Of a DNA stretch of 64,000 nt, positions 44,140 through 53,818 are shown one piece after another; position 1 is the stretch's first letter, and each line of letters starts with the position of its first letter. This stretch comes from Bradyrhizobium sp. Gha (lineage in GTDB: Bacteria > Pseudomonadota > Alphaproteobacteria > Rhizobiales > Xanthobacteraceae): positions 124,001 through 188,000 of the forward strand of contig NZ_FOQM01000002.1 of the NCBI RefSeq assembly GCF_900113735.1, given 5' to 3'. A program made the position numbers and the translations under genes. The notes beneath the pieces are model-generated. The model was not told the DNA's origin. It saw nothing but the letters and a program-made list of their open reading frames with translations, and did no database searches.

Positions 44140-45108
44140 ATGTCCATGCCTGCTCTGTTCAAGGGGCGCCTGTCGATCCCCGTGATCGGTTCGCCGCTCT
44201 TCATCATCTCGGTGCCCGATCTCGTGATCGCGCAGTGCAAGGCGGGCGTGGTCGGCTCGTTTCCGTCGCTGAACGCGCGCCCGCCGGAACTGCTCGAGGA
44301 ATGGCTGGCGCGGATCACCGAAGAGCTCGCGGCCCATGACCGCGCCCATCCCGACAAGCCGTCGGCGCCGTTCGCGGTCAACCAGATCGTGCACAAGTCG
44401 AACAACCGGCTCGACCACGACATGCAGCTCTGCGCCAAGTACAAGGTGCCGATGATCATCTCCTCGCTCGGCGCGCGCGAGGAGCTGAACCAGGCCGTTC
44501 ACGGCTGGGGCGGCATCGTCTTCCACGACGTGATCAACCAGAAATTCGCCCACAAGGCGATCGAGAAGGGCGCCGACGGCCTGATCCTGGTCGCGGCCGG
44601 TGCCGGCGGTCACGCCGGCACCATTTCGCCGCTCGCCTTCGTCGCCGAAACCCGCAAGTGGTTCGACGGCCCGATCGCGCTGTCGGGCGCCATCGGCAAC
44701 GGCAAGGCGATCCGCGCCGCGCGCATCCTCGGTGCCGACTTCGCCTATATCGGCTCGGCCTTCATCGCGACCAAGGAAGCCAACGCGGTCGAGAAGTACA
44801 AGGAGATGATCGCGGGCTCGACGGCCGACGACATTGTCTATTCCAACCTCTTCACCGGCGTGCACGGCAATTATTTGAAACCGTCGATCCTCGCAGCCGG
44901 GATGGATCCGGAGAACCTGCCGACATCGGATCCGTCGAAGATGAACTTCGGCACCGATGCATCAGGCGAACGCCCCAAGCCGAAGGCCTGGAAAGAGATC
45001 TGGGGCTCGGGCCAGGGCATCGGCAGCGTCGAGGGCATCGTCCCCGCCGCCGATCTGATCGCGCGCTTCAAGAAGGAATATGAGGAAGCGATCGATCCGC
45101 CGCTCTAG
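44140..45108 (+). CDS. Nitronate monooxygenase-like FMN protein (copy 1)
   Basis: 322-residue TIM-barrel FMN protein of the nitronate monooxygenase/NPD family. IGSPLFIISVPDLVIAQCKAG marks the start of the barrel. The FMN phosphate-binding region is VAAGAGGHAGTISPLAF followed by ALSGAIGNGKAIRAARILGAD. The ATG at 44140 has AAAGGA upstream; one at 44146 is possible. Related proteins include the IpdC-type reductases as well as true nitronate oxidases, so the reaction is not certain. A paralogue lies at 48217-49182. Confidence 0.85.
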   Translation: MSMPALFKGRLSIPVIGSPLFIISVPDLVIAQCKAGVVGSFPSLNARPPELLEEWLARITEELAAHDRAHPDKPSAPFAVNQIVHKSNNRLDHDMQLCAKYKVPMIISSLGAREELNQAVHGWGGIVFHDVINQKFAHKAIEKGADGLILVAAGAGGHAGTISPLAFVAETRKWFDGPIALSGAIGNGKAIRAARILGADFAYIGSAFIATKEANAVEKYKEMIAGSTADDIVYSNLFTGVHGNYLKPSILAAGMDPENLPTSDPSKMNFGTDASGERPKPKAWKEIWGSGQGIGSVEGIVPAADLIARFKKEYEEAIDPPL

Positions 45109-45113
45109 CTCTC

Positions 45114-45237
45114 TCGTGTCCCGGACCCGCTGCAGCGTGCAACGCTGCTGCGCAGAGCCGGGACCCGCCGCAACGACTGGACCCCGGATCTGCAGCGCAC
45201 CGCTTGCGCGCTGCGCAGCGTCCGGGGAACGCCGCCG
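45114..45237. repeat. Intergenic palindromic element (GTCCCGGACCC type)
   Basis: GTCCCGGACCCGCTGCAGCG at the left pairs with GCGCAGCGTCCGGGGAAC at the right, and inner CAACGCTGCTGCGCAG and GCGCACCGCTTGCGCGCTGCGCAG repeat the same words. It occupies the 144-base gap before the thioesterase gene. Confidence 0.65.
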
Positions 45238-45252
45238 AAATCGAGTGAAAGC

Positions 45253-46026
45253 ATGAGCGCCATCTACAGCGTCGACGGCAACAGCGTCGTCACCAGCCCC
45301 AATGCCGCGGGGCCATGGGATCGGCGCATGCAGCACGGCTCGGCGCCATCTGCGCTGGTGACATGGGCGGCGGAGCGCATTCCGACGCCCGTGCCGATGA
45401 ACATCGCGCGTGTCAGCATCGACCTGATGCGCCCGGTGCCGGTCGCGCCACTCACGATCGAGACGGACATCTTGCGCGAGGGCCGCAAGATCCAGCTCTG
45501 CGGGATCAAGCTGCTCGCCGACGGCGTGCAGGTCGTCGGCGCCACCGTGCTCAAGATCAAGCAGCAGTCTCAGCCGCTGCCTGATGACGTCAGGGATCCG
45601 CCGGTCGCGCTTCCGTCGCCCGAGGATTCGCTGGTCGAGGACGGCCACGGCGCCACCAGTCCGTTCGCGGGCATGGTCTCGATGCGCGCGGCGCGCGGCC
45701 GCTTCGGCCAGGCCGGCGCCGGCGCGATCTGGTTTCGGCTCGACCATCCGCTGGTTGAAGGTGAGGCGGTCTCGCAGGCCATGCGCGCCGTGGTCGCCGC
45801 CGATTTCTCCAACGGCACCGCCTCGACGCTCGACTTTCGCGCCTGGACCTATATCAACGCCGACCTCACCGTGAGCCTCGCGCGTCTGCCGGTCGGCGAC
45901 TGGATTTTGCTCGATGGTGAATCCTGGGTCGGCCCTGACGGCGCGGGGCTCGCGATGTCACGCTTGGCTGATCGGCAGGGCTATTTCGGCCGCGCCGTGC
46001 AGAGCCTGGTGATCGAGAAGCGGTGA
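45253..46026 (+). CDS. Thioesterase family protein (TesB-like double hotdog)
   Basis: 257 residues arranged as two hotdog domains of about 120 residues each, as in TesB-type acyl-CoA thioesterases. N-terminal HGSAPSALVTWAAERIPTP and C-terminal LDFRAWTYINADLTVSLARLPVGDWILLDGESW match the family. The predicted role is acyl-CoA hydrolysis in the cytoplasm. It lies in a cluster with two FMN proteins and an acyl-CoA ligase. Confidence 0.8.
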   Translation: MSAIYSVDGNSVVTSPNAAGPWDRRMQHGSAPSALVTWAAERIPTPVPMNIARVSIDLMRPVPVAPLTIETDILREGRKIQLCGIKLLADGVQVVGATVLKIKQQSQPLPDDVRDPPVALPSPEDSLVEDGHGATSPFAGMVSMRAARGRFGQAGAGAIWFRLDHPLVEGEAVSQAMRAVVAADFSNGTASTLDFRAWTYINADLTVSLARLPVGDWILLDGESWVGPDGAGLAMSRLADRQGYFGRAVQSLVIEKR

Positions 46027-46044
46027 GGGCGCCTTACTCTCTCT

Positions 46045-46148
46045 GTCATGCCCCGCGAAGGCGGGGCATCCAGTACGCCGCGGCCTATCGATTCAATAAC
46101 GACTGTCTCGGAGTACTGGATCGCCCGGTCAAGCCGGGCGATGACACC
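46045..46148. repeat. Intergenic palindromic element (GTCATGCCCC family)
   Basis: Second copy of the element at 21691-21796: GTCATGCCCCGC...GCGGGGCATCCAGTACGCCGC at the left and GTACTGGATCGCCCGGTCAAGCCGGGCGATGACACC at the right. It is bracketed by two copies of the 17-bp direct repeat GATCGAGAAGCGGTGAG (46011-46027 and 46169-46185), the first of which is the 3' end of the thioesterase gene. Confidence 0.8.
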
Positions 46149-46269
46149 GGTTGTGTGGTGAAGTCTGGGATCGAGAAGCGGTGAGCGTGATGGGCGACGT
46201 CATGGCCGCCTGGGCCGACTGAACGGCAGCTTCCGCCGCCGCGGAAGGGATGCTGACCATCCTGCCAGT

Positions 46270-46368
46270 TCATAATCCGTAGAAGATCTTGATCTCCCAC
46301 AGCACCACGATGATAGCCGTGATCAACGTGACCGCGGCGACTGCACTTTCCAGGGAAGCGACTCTCAT
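46270..46368 (-). CDS. Candidate 32-residue single-pass membrane peptide
   Basis: A short open frame whose ATG (46368) follows GGAG at six-base spacing, one of the best ribosome sites in the window. The product is about 14 polar residues then an uninterrupted hydrophobic segment (AAVTLITAIIVVLWEIKIF), ending in YGL. Small regulatory membrane peptides look like this, but so do chance frames. It lies in the 550-base gap between the thioesterase and acyl-CoA ligase genes, where apart from the palindrome no other gene is seen. Confidence 0.4.
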   Translation of the reverse strand: MRVASLESAVAAVTLITAIIVVLWEIKIFYGL

Positions 46369-46575
46369 GTCCCACTCCGCTTCCCCAGCCCCACAAGCGG
46401 TGTAGTTGATTCCCTGATTCGCCGGCAATCGGGCGGGGCGCACGGACGCACACTCGGTTGCGCATTGTGGTGCCGGCGCCACAACGACACCGTAATATCC
46501 CGGGTGAAAACGCTGATTGTCCCGGAGGGTTCGCGCGATGCGTGTGGCCCGCACCCGGTGCTGCAATCAGGGAGA

Positions 46576-48138
46576 TTACCCGACCATCCGGTCCCGGCCG
46601 CTCCAGAAGCCAGCGCGCAGCACCTTCTTGTCGATCTTGCCGACACCGGTCATCGGCAGCTGCTTGACGAACTGGATCTGCTTTGGCGCATGTGCGGAGC
46701 CCTTTCGCGTCCGTACCATATTGATCAGCTCGTCCGGATCGGGCTTCGTACCCTCGCGCGGCACGACGACGGCCGTGACGGCCTCGCCCCATTTCTCGTC
46801 GGGGATTCCGACGACCGCGACCATAGCGACATCTGCATGTTGCGACAGCACGTCCTCGACCTCGCGCGGAAAGATGTTGAAGCCGCCGCTGACGATCATG
46901 TCCTTCTTGCGGTCGAGGATGAACATGTATCCGCGTTCGTCCTGGCGCGCGATGTCACCGGTATGGACCCAGCCGTTCTTCAACGTTTCGGCGGTTATGT
47001 CCGGCCGCTTCCAGTATTTCGCCATGACATGCGGCGCGCGCACGCAGATCTCGCCGGGGTCGCCCGTCTTCACCTCCTGGTCGTTGTCGTCGAGAATCCT
47101 GACCTCGCAGGCCGCGATCGGGAAACCGCAGGACAGGAACAGCTCTGGCGTCTTGGCGTCGTGATCCTGTTTGCGCAGCACCGAGACCGGATAGCATTCG
47201 GTCTGGCCATAGAGCTGCGAGAACACCGGGCCGATGCGCTCGATGCCTTCCACCAACCGGCTCGGCGACATCGCGGAGGCGCCGTAAAGCACGAGATCGA
47301 GCGAGGAGAGATCGGTCTTGCCGAGCGCGGGATGGTCGAGCAGCACATAAATCATGGTTGGCACGAACAGCGTGAAATTGATGCGCTCGCGGGCGATCGT
47401 CGCCAGCACGGCTTCGGGATCGAAACCCCTGAGCATGTGCACGGTGCCGCCGCGCATCAGTGTCGGCAGCACCTTTGTGCCCGCGACGTGGCTGATCGGC
47501 GCGACCGTGAGATAGCGCGGGGCGTCGGGGATTTCGAAGTCGGCGAGGATCGCGCCGGCGGCGCCGGCATTCTCGCGGTGGTAGCGCAGCGCGCCCTTGG
47601 ACTTGCCCGTGGTGCCGCCGGTGTAGTTCAGCGTGGAGAGATCGTCGAGACCAGCCAGGCATCGCGCGCTGGCATGACCCGCGCTCTCGATCGCCGCCAG
47701 CAGATCGACGCCGTAATCGGCCGGCCCCATCGTGAAGACAGCCTTGAGCAGCGTCGCCTTCGCGGCGAGCTCGCCGCCGCGATCGCGGAAGGCAGCCACA
47801 TCGACCACCAGGACCTCGGCCTCGGAGTCTTCGAGCTGGAACAGCTGGTCGCTCTCTGATCCCAGCGGATGCAGCCAGGTGGTGCAGCATCGCGACAATT
47901 GCGCCGCGACACCGGCACACCAGGTGTCGGCGCGGTTCGCAGTGAGAAAGGCGACGCGCGCGTCGGGCTGCAAGCCAAGTCGCATGAACACGCCCTGGAT
48001 GCGTCCGATCAGATCGAGCGTACCCTCATAGCTGAGCGAGCCGCCGGGCCATGCGAATGCGGTGCGGCCGGGATAGCGCGCCAGCGCCCGTAGCGTCTGC
48101 GCACAAGTCGGGGACGATGCGTGGAGCGGATCGGACAT
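46576..48138 (-). CDS. AMP-binding acyl-CoA ligase
   Basis: 520-residue acyl-CoA synthetase. The P-loop is YTGGTTGKSKGALRYHR, then YGQTECYPVS, TGDIARQDERGYMFILDRKKDMIVSGGFNIFP and the catalytic Lys in GVGKIDKKVLR. The ATG at 48138 has GAGGAAAC upstream. It is shorter and clearly distinct from the FadD at 34615-36300. It is divergent from the second FMN protein with only 78 bases between them, so the two probably share control. Substrate unknown. Confidence 0.88.
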   Translation of the reverse strand: MSDPLHASSPTCAQTLRALARYPGRTAFAWPGGSLSYEGTLDLIGRIQGVFMRLGLQPDARVAFLTANRADTWCAGVAAQLSRCCTTWLHPLGSESDQLFQLEDSEAEVLVVDVAAFRDRGGELAAKATLLKAVFTMGPADYGVDLLAAIESAGHASARCLAGLDDLSTLNYTGGTTGKSKGALRYHRENAGAAGAILADFEIPDAPRYLTVAPISHVAGTKVLPTLMRGGTVHMLRGFDPEAVLATIARERINFTLFVPTMIYVLLDHPALGKTDLSSLDLVLYGASAMSPSRLVEGIERIGPVFSQLYGQTECYPVSVLRKQDHDAKTPELFLSCGFPIAACEVRILDDNDQEVKTGDPGEICVRAPHVMAKYWKRPDITAETLKNGWVHTGDIARQDERGYMFILDRKKDMIVSGGFNIFPREVEDVLSQHADVAMVAVVGIPDEKWGEAVTAVVVPREGTKPDPDELINMVRTRKGSAHAPKQIQFVKQLPMTGVGKIDKKVLRAGFWSGRDRMVG

Positions 48139-48216
48139 ATGTTTCCTCGTTGCTTTGTCATCGGCTTCTCGCGTGCCAATGTTGTCGAGGACGCTAGCAC
48201 AGAGAGGGAGGCTTGG

Positions 48217-49182
48217 GTGGCATCCGATCGACTGCAACATATTCGCGATCGTCTGACCTTGCCGCTGATCGCGGCGCCGATGTTTCTGGTATCAGGCGTC
48301 GAGCTCATGGTTGCGGCTTGCCGCAACGGCGTGATCGGCAGTTTTCCCACCGTCAATTGCCGCACTACGGAACAGCTTGACGGGTGGCTCACCGAGATCG
48401 CAACGCGGTTGCGGCAGCACGAAGATCAGACCGGCCGCAAGGCCGCGCCGCTCTGCCCGAATTTGATCGTGCATCGCTCCAATGCGCGGCTGGAGCAGGA
48501 TCTTGCCGTGCTGCTCGATCACCGGCCCGAAATCGTCATCACGTCGGTCGGCTCGCCCGCGCCGGTGTTGAAGCCGCTGCATGAAGCGGGCGCGCTGGTG
48601 CTGGCGGATGTTGCTTCCATCCGCCATGCCGAACGCGCGGCAGCGGCAGGCGCCGACGGGCTTGTGCTGCTTACCGCCGGCGCTGGTGGGCAGACCGGCT
48701 GGCTCAATCCGTTTGCCTTCGTCCGCGCGGTGCGTGCGTTCTACGACGGCATCATCGTGCTCGCCGGCGGCATCAGCGACGGCCGCGCGCTGCATGCGGC
48801 CAAAGTGCTCGGCTGCGATCTCGGCTACATGGGCACGAAATTCATCGCGACGTACGAGAGCATGGCGGACGAGCGCCACAAGCAGATGCTGGTCGACAGC
48901 ACCGCCGACGACATCCTGCTCACCACCGCGTTCACGGGCCTGAAGACCAGCATGCTGACGCCGTCGATCGTGGCGGCCGGGCTTGATCCTGACGATCTGC
49001 CGGCTCGCGGCGCCATCGACATCGAAAAGGAGATCGACGTCGGTGCGCGTGAGAACCGGCCGCAGCGTTGGCGCGACATCTGGAGCGGCGGGCATTCGAC
49101 TTCAGGCGTCACCGGCGTGCTGGCGGTCGACGAGCTCGTGGCGCGGACGGTCAAGGAATACTGCGAGGCTCGCGAGCGGTAA
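48217..49182 (+). CDS. Nitronate monooxygenase-like FMN protein (copy 2)
   Basis: 321 residues, same family as 44140-45108 (LTLPLIAAPMFLVSGVELMVAACRNGVIGSFP; TAGAGGQTGWLNPFAF; LAGGISDGRALHAAKVLGCD). The start is set by GGGAGG six bases before the GTG at 48217; an upstream ATG at 48121 would overlap the divergent ligase gene and adds no recognisable fold. The two copies differ throughout, so the duplication is not recent. Confidence 0.83.
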   Translation: MASDRLQHIRDRLTLPLIAAPMFLVSGVELMVAACRNGVIGSFPTVNCRTTEQLDGWLTEIATRLRQHEDQTGRKAAPLCPNLIVHRSNARLEQDLAVLLDHRPEIVITSVGSPAPVLKPLHEAGALVLADVASIRHAERAAAAGADGLVLLTAGAGGQTGWLNPFAFVRAVRAFYDGIIVLAGGISDGRALHAAKVLGCDLGYMGTKFIATYESMADERHKQMLVDSTADDILLTTAFTGLKTSMLTPSIVAAGLDPDDLPARGAIDIEKEIDVGARENRPQRWRDIWSGGHSTSGVTGVLAVDELVARTVKEYCEARER

Positions 49183-49232
49183 TTTTCTGTGCCCTGGTTC
49201 GGTTAATCTCGCATGGCTCCGCAAGCCGGCTC

Positions 49233-49247
49233 TTAACGGGAGATTAA
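49233..49247 (+). promoter_or_regulatory. CtrA-like binding site TTAA-N7-TTAA
   Basis: TTAACGGGAGATTAAC contains two TTAA half-sites exactly seven bases apart, the full consensus of CtrA in alphaproteobacteria. It lies about 60 bases upstream of the 82-residue protein gene. It is also the right arm of a longer inverted repeat, GGTTAATCTC/GAGATTAACC (49201-49210 and 49240-49249). Confidence 0.5.
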
Positions 49248-49304
49248 CCATCGCTCGCCAAGAATCCCCTCACGGCCGCCAATCAGGACCGAGAGGGACA
49301 GGCG

Positions 49305-49553
49305 ATGGACTTCGATTTTCTCAACAGCAAGACCTCAGCAACGCTGGACGAAATCCGCGTCCGCGTCGCCCATGCGCTGGCCCGCCACCCGCTGTGCCGC
49401 AATGTCCGCTTCGACATCGTCAGCGTCCCCCGGACCCGCCGGGGCGGCAATTGGACGGTGACGCTGCAGTCCGTCGAGCCGCGCGCCGTCTGGGAGGCCT
49501 CGGAGATCGTCGCCGACATCCAGGACGCCTATGATCTGGCGCTGGCTGCCTGA
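49305..49553 (+). CDS. Small conserved-looking protein of unknown function
   Basis: 82 residues, no signal peptide or membrane segment: MDFDFLNSKTSATLDEIRVR followed by alternating charged and hydrophobic residues that suggest a small alpha/beta fold. GAGGGACAGGCG precedes the ATG. Codon use and composition match the neighbours, so it is likely real. The CtrA-like site upstream suggests cell-cycle control. Confidence 0.65.
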   Translation: MDFDFLNSKTSATLDEIRVRVAHALARHPLCRNVRFDIVSVPRTRRGGNWTVTLQSVEPRAVWEASEIVADIQDAYDLALAA

Positions 49554-49685
49554 TCTTTCTTGGTCGTCTGGATTGTCGACGCAGGCATGGTGATTGTCGC
49601 CGCAAAGGCACACTCAAGCCTTAATTCGTTCCTTTTTGCTGGGCATCTCTGACAACAACGTGAAGCGGCCCTCCCGGAGAGACGT

Positions 49686-50462
49686 TTGTCCAGAGCCATC
49701 ACCATCACCGTGCTGACCTGCTTCCTGATCCTCGGTGCCGCCACCATCGCCATTCTCGGCCGTGACAGCGTGCCCAGCGCCGGTGCCGAGATGATCACGC
49801 AGGCCCCGCCGCCGAAGCAGATCACCGCCAACCGCGCCGCCAAGGCGGACCGGCTGGTTCCGACGCTGGCGCTGGCCTCGGCCGCGATCGAGCCCGTTCA
49901 GGTGGCGGCCGACAAGCTGTCCCGGGCGCCTGTTCTCGCCGAGCCGCTGCGTCAGGCCTTTGCCGCGTCGACGCCCGCCGATTTCCCGATGCCCAAAGCT
50001 GTCGAGTCCAAAGCTGTCGAGTCGACGGCTGTTGAGCCCAAGGCCGGCAACACCAAGGTGGCCTCGTTGGAAGCGCCTGTTGCCGCCGAGGTCAGCGGCG
50101 CGCTCCACGAGGCCCCGGCCAAGCCGAAGGTCGCCGCCAGGCCGCAGCCGCAAAAGACCTATTCGCTGCTCTCTGACGTGCAGATCGCCGGCATCAGGGA
50201 TCGCCTCAAATTGTCGTCGTCGCAGGAATATTACTGGCCCTCGGTCGAGACCGCGCTGCGCAACGTCGTCCGCAAGATCTCTGCGAACAAGCTCTCCAAT
50301 CCCAACGGGCCGAACGTGCAGATCGATCCGAACTGCGACGAGGTCCAGCAGTTGAAGTCCGCCGCGATGCCGCTGTTGTTCCAGTTGCGTGACGACCAGA
50401 AGGAAGAAGTGCGCAAGCTCGCCCGCGTCATCGGGCTCGAGAAGGTCGCCGAGCAGATCTGA
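49686..50462 (+). CDS. Membrane-anchored protein with LTxxQ-like C-terminus
   Basis: 258 residues. One N-terminal hydrophobic segment (ITITVLTCFLILGAATIAIL) is followed by a long Ala/Pro-rich periplasmic linker with short repeats (AVESKAVESTAVEPKA), then an alpha-helical part (LLSDVQIAGIRDRLKLSSSQEYYWPSVETAL, given here as the LLSDVQ and SSSQEYYWPS words). The helical part recalls Spy/CpxP-type LTxxQ proteins but is not a clear member. The TTG start at 49686 is supported by GGAGAGACG. Confidence 0.6.
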   Translation: MSRAITITVLTCFLILGAATIAILGRDSVPSAGAEMITQAPPPKQITANRAAKADRLVPTLALASAAIEPVQVAADKLSRAPVLAEPLRQAFAASTPADFPMPKAVESKAVESTAVEPKAGNTKVASLEAPVAAEVSGALHEAPAKPKVAARPQPQKTYSLLSDVQIAGIRDRLKLSSSQEYYWPSVETALRNVVRKISANKLSNPNGPNVQIDPNCDEVQQLKSAAMPLLFQLRDDQKEEVRKLARVIGLEKVAEQI

Positions 50463-50548
50463 CACGACATTCCCTCTCGGGGAACCTGTTCCATCAGGAA
50501 CATCCGGCAATCGTCGGGCGTTGCCCGCTCCGAACAGGGAGTGGACCT

Positions 50549-51208
50549 ATGCGCGCCTTGACAGCGTATTTCGTCGGTGCCGGATCGATCATCGCCGCCA
50601 TCGCCATTGGTCTCGGCGGCGGCATCGTTGCCGGCAACATCATGCACCCGATCGCGCCCAAGCAGGGCCCCGACACAGCCAAGGCGGCGCAACGCGCCGA
50701 AGCCTCCGCGCCGGCAATGACGAGTGCGCCATCGGAGCGTGTGCAATATCTCACCGGATCACAGTCGTTCGGCGCGATGATCGCCGCGCCGGCTCAGGCA
50801 CAGAGCGAAGCGAAACCCGATGCCGGAACTAGTCAGGCCAGCGCTGAACCGCCCAAGCCAACGCCTTCACCATCTCCGCAAACAACAAAACCCGTCGAGC
50901 AGCAGGCCTCCACGGAGCCAGCGTCTTCTCCTGAGAATGCCTATGCAAAGGCCAGCAATTCCGACGTGAAGCGCGCCGCATCCGAACGACGGCGCGCGGA
51001 ACGGCACGAGCGCTGGGCGCGCCACCGTTATGAACAACGAGATGTCCGCGGCTATGAGCAACGAGATGCCCGCGGTATGCGCGATCAGACCAATTGGGAT
51101 GATGTGGCACGCAACGTCCGCGAGGATTCCGACGCACGCGACTCTGCCAGCCGGCCACGTGGCGGCTTCCCGCAAATCCGGCTCTTTGGTCCCGATGACG
51201 ACGACTAA
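50549..51208 (+). CDS. Membrane-anchored basic/Pro-rich protein
   Basis: 219 residues. An N-terminal hydrophobic segment (residues 5-32) is followed by an Ala/Pro/Ser-rich linker and then an Arg-rich region with a near-duplicate block (RYEQRDVRGYEQRDARG), ending in FGPDDDD. It follows the previous membrane-anchored gene after 86 bases and is likely co-transcribed. Function unknown. Confidence 0.6.
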   Translation: MRALTAYFVGAGSIIAAIAIGLGGGIVAGNIMHPIAPKQGPDTAKAAQRAEASAPAMTSAPSERVQYLTGSQSFGAMIAAPAQAQSEAKPDAGTSQASAEPPKPTPSPSPQTTKPVEQQASTEPASSPENAYAKASNSDVKRAASERRRAERHERWARHRYEQRDVRGYEQRDARGMRDQTNWDDVARNVREDSDARDSASRPRGGFPQIRLFGPDDDD

Positions 51209-51251
51209 AGCGCGATGAGATTGAGTTGAATCGTCATCCAGCTTCACCACG

Positions 51252-51416
51252 CGCTTGACGGAACTGCGCCTGCGCAAGGCAGCGGATCTGCTCGCCCCTC
51301 GCGAAGGCCGCATCAGCGACATTGCGTTTGCCTGCGGGGTCAACGATCTCTCTTATTTCAACCGCTGCTTTCGCCGCCGCTATGGCCTGGCGTCGACCGC
51401 GGCGCGGGGCAAGTGA
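51252..51416 (+). pseudogene. Truncated AraC-family regulator (C-terminal HTH only)
   Basis: The reading frame gives LTELRLRKAADLL then RISDIAFACGVNDLSYFNRCFRRRYG, the second half of an AraC-type DNA-binding domain, ending at TGA 51414-51416. There is no in-frame start with the first HTH or sensor domain: upstream sequence belongs to the previous gene's 3' end and a short AAAGCGCGATGAGATTGAG word that recalls Rhizobiales intergenic repeats. This is the surviving end of a lost gene. Confidence 0.8.
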
Positions 51417-51426
51417 TGCGTCGCGG

Positions 51427-51657
51427 CTAAAGCGTCTCCACCCGGGGCGGCGGATATCGCCGCGCCAGCACCGACAGCGGCAGGCGCCGATCGTCCGCCG
51501 GCAGCTCCAGCCAGGCCAGCACCAGCGGCCGCTTCCAGTCACCGAGGCCGAAATCCATGTCGATCCATTTCTGCGGCTCGGGCCCGTCGAGCCCGCGGAC
51601 CCAGACGAAATAGCGGGGCAGGTCGTCGGCGTCCGTATCCGTCGTGCGTCTGGCCAT
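51427..51657 (-). CDS. Small hypothetical protein
   Basis: 76 residues from the ATG at 51657: MARRTTDTDADDLPRYFVWV followed by RGLDGPEPQKWIDMDFGLGDWKR and a C-terminal PLSVLARRYPPPR. No signal peptide or membrane segment. The Trp/Asp pattern looks like a compact conserved domain of unknown role. It lies directly behind the AraC remnant on the opposite strand. Confidence 0.6.
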   Translation of the reverse strand: MARRTTDTDADDLPRYFVWVRGLDGPEPQKWIDMDFGLGDWKRPLVLAWLELPADDRRLPLSVLARRYPPPRVETL

Positions 51658-51918
51658 CACATGCTCACTGCATCGACACGCGTTCGCAGGATGCAGGATA
51701 TAGGTAGCGAAGTCGAACGTCACGGAGCCGCCGATCGACCGGGCGCCTGGGTCTGGGGAACATGAGCGAAGCTGTGATCGAAGCTTGGCGCGACGTATTG
51801 CAGGTCGCGGCGCGGTCGAAGGCCAGGGAACCAGGCAGCGCCTCGCGACTTTCACGCCATTGGGGACGGAGAGCCTGGCCTATCGCGAGCAGGGATGCTG
51901 CGGACGCGTCTCGCGCAT

Positions 51919-53748
<1,830 letters not shown>

Positions 53749-53818
53749 ACAAGCCTCCTGTTCAGGAATAATCCGTCTGCAATGCTCGCCTCTACGCCAT
53801 CGGTGCATCGAGCCGAGG

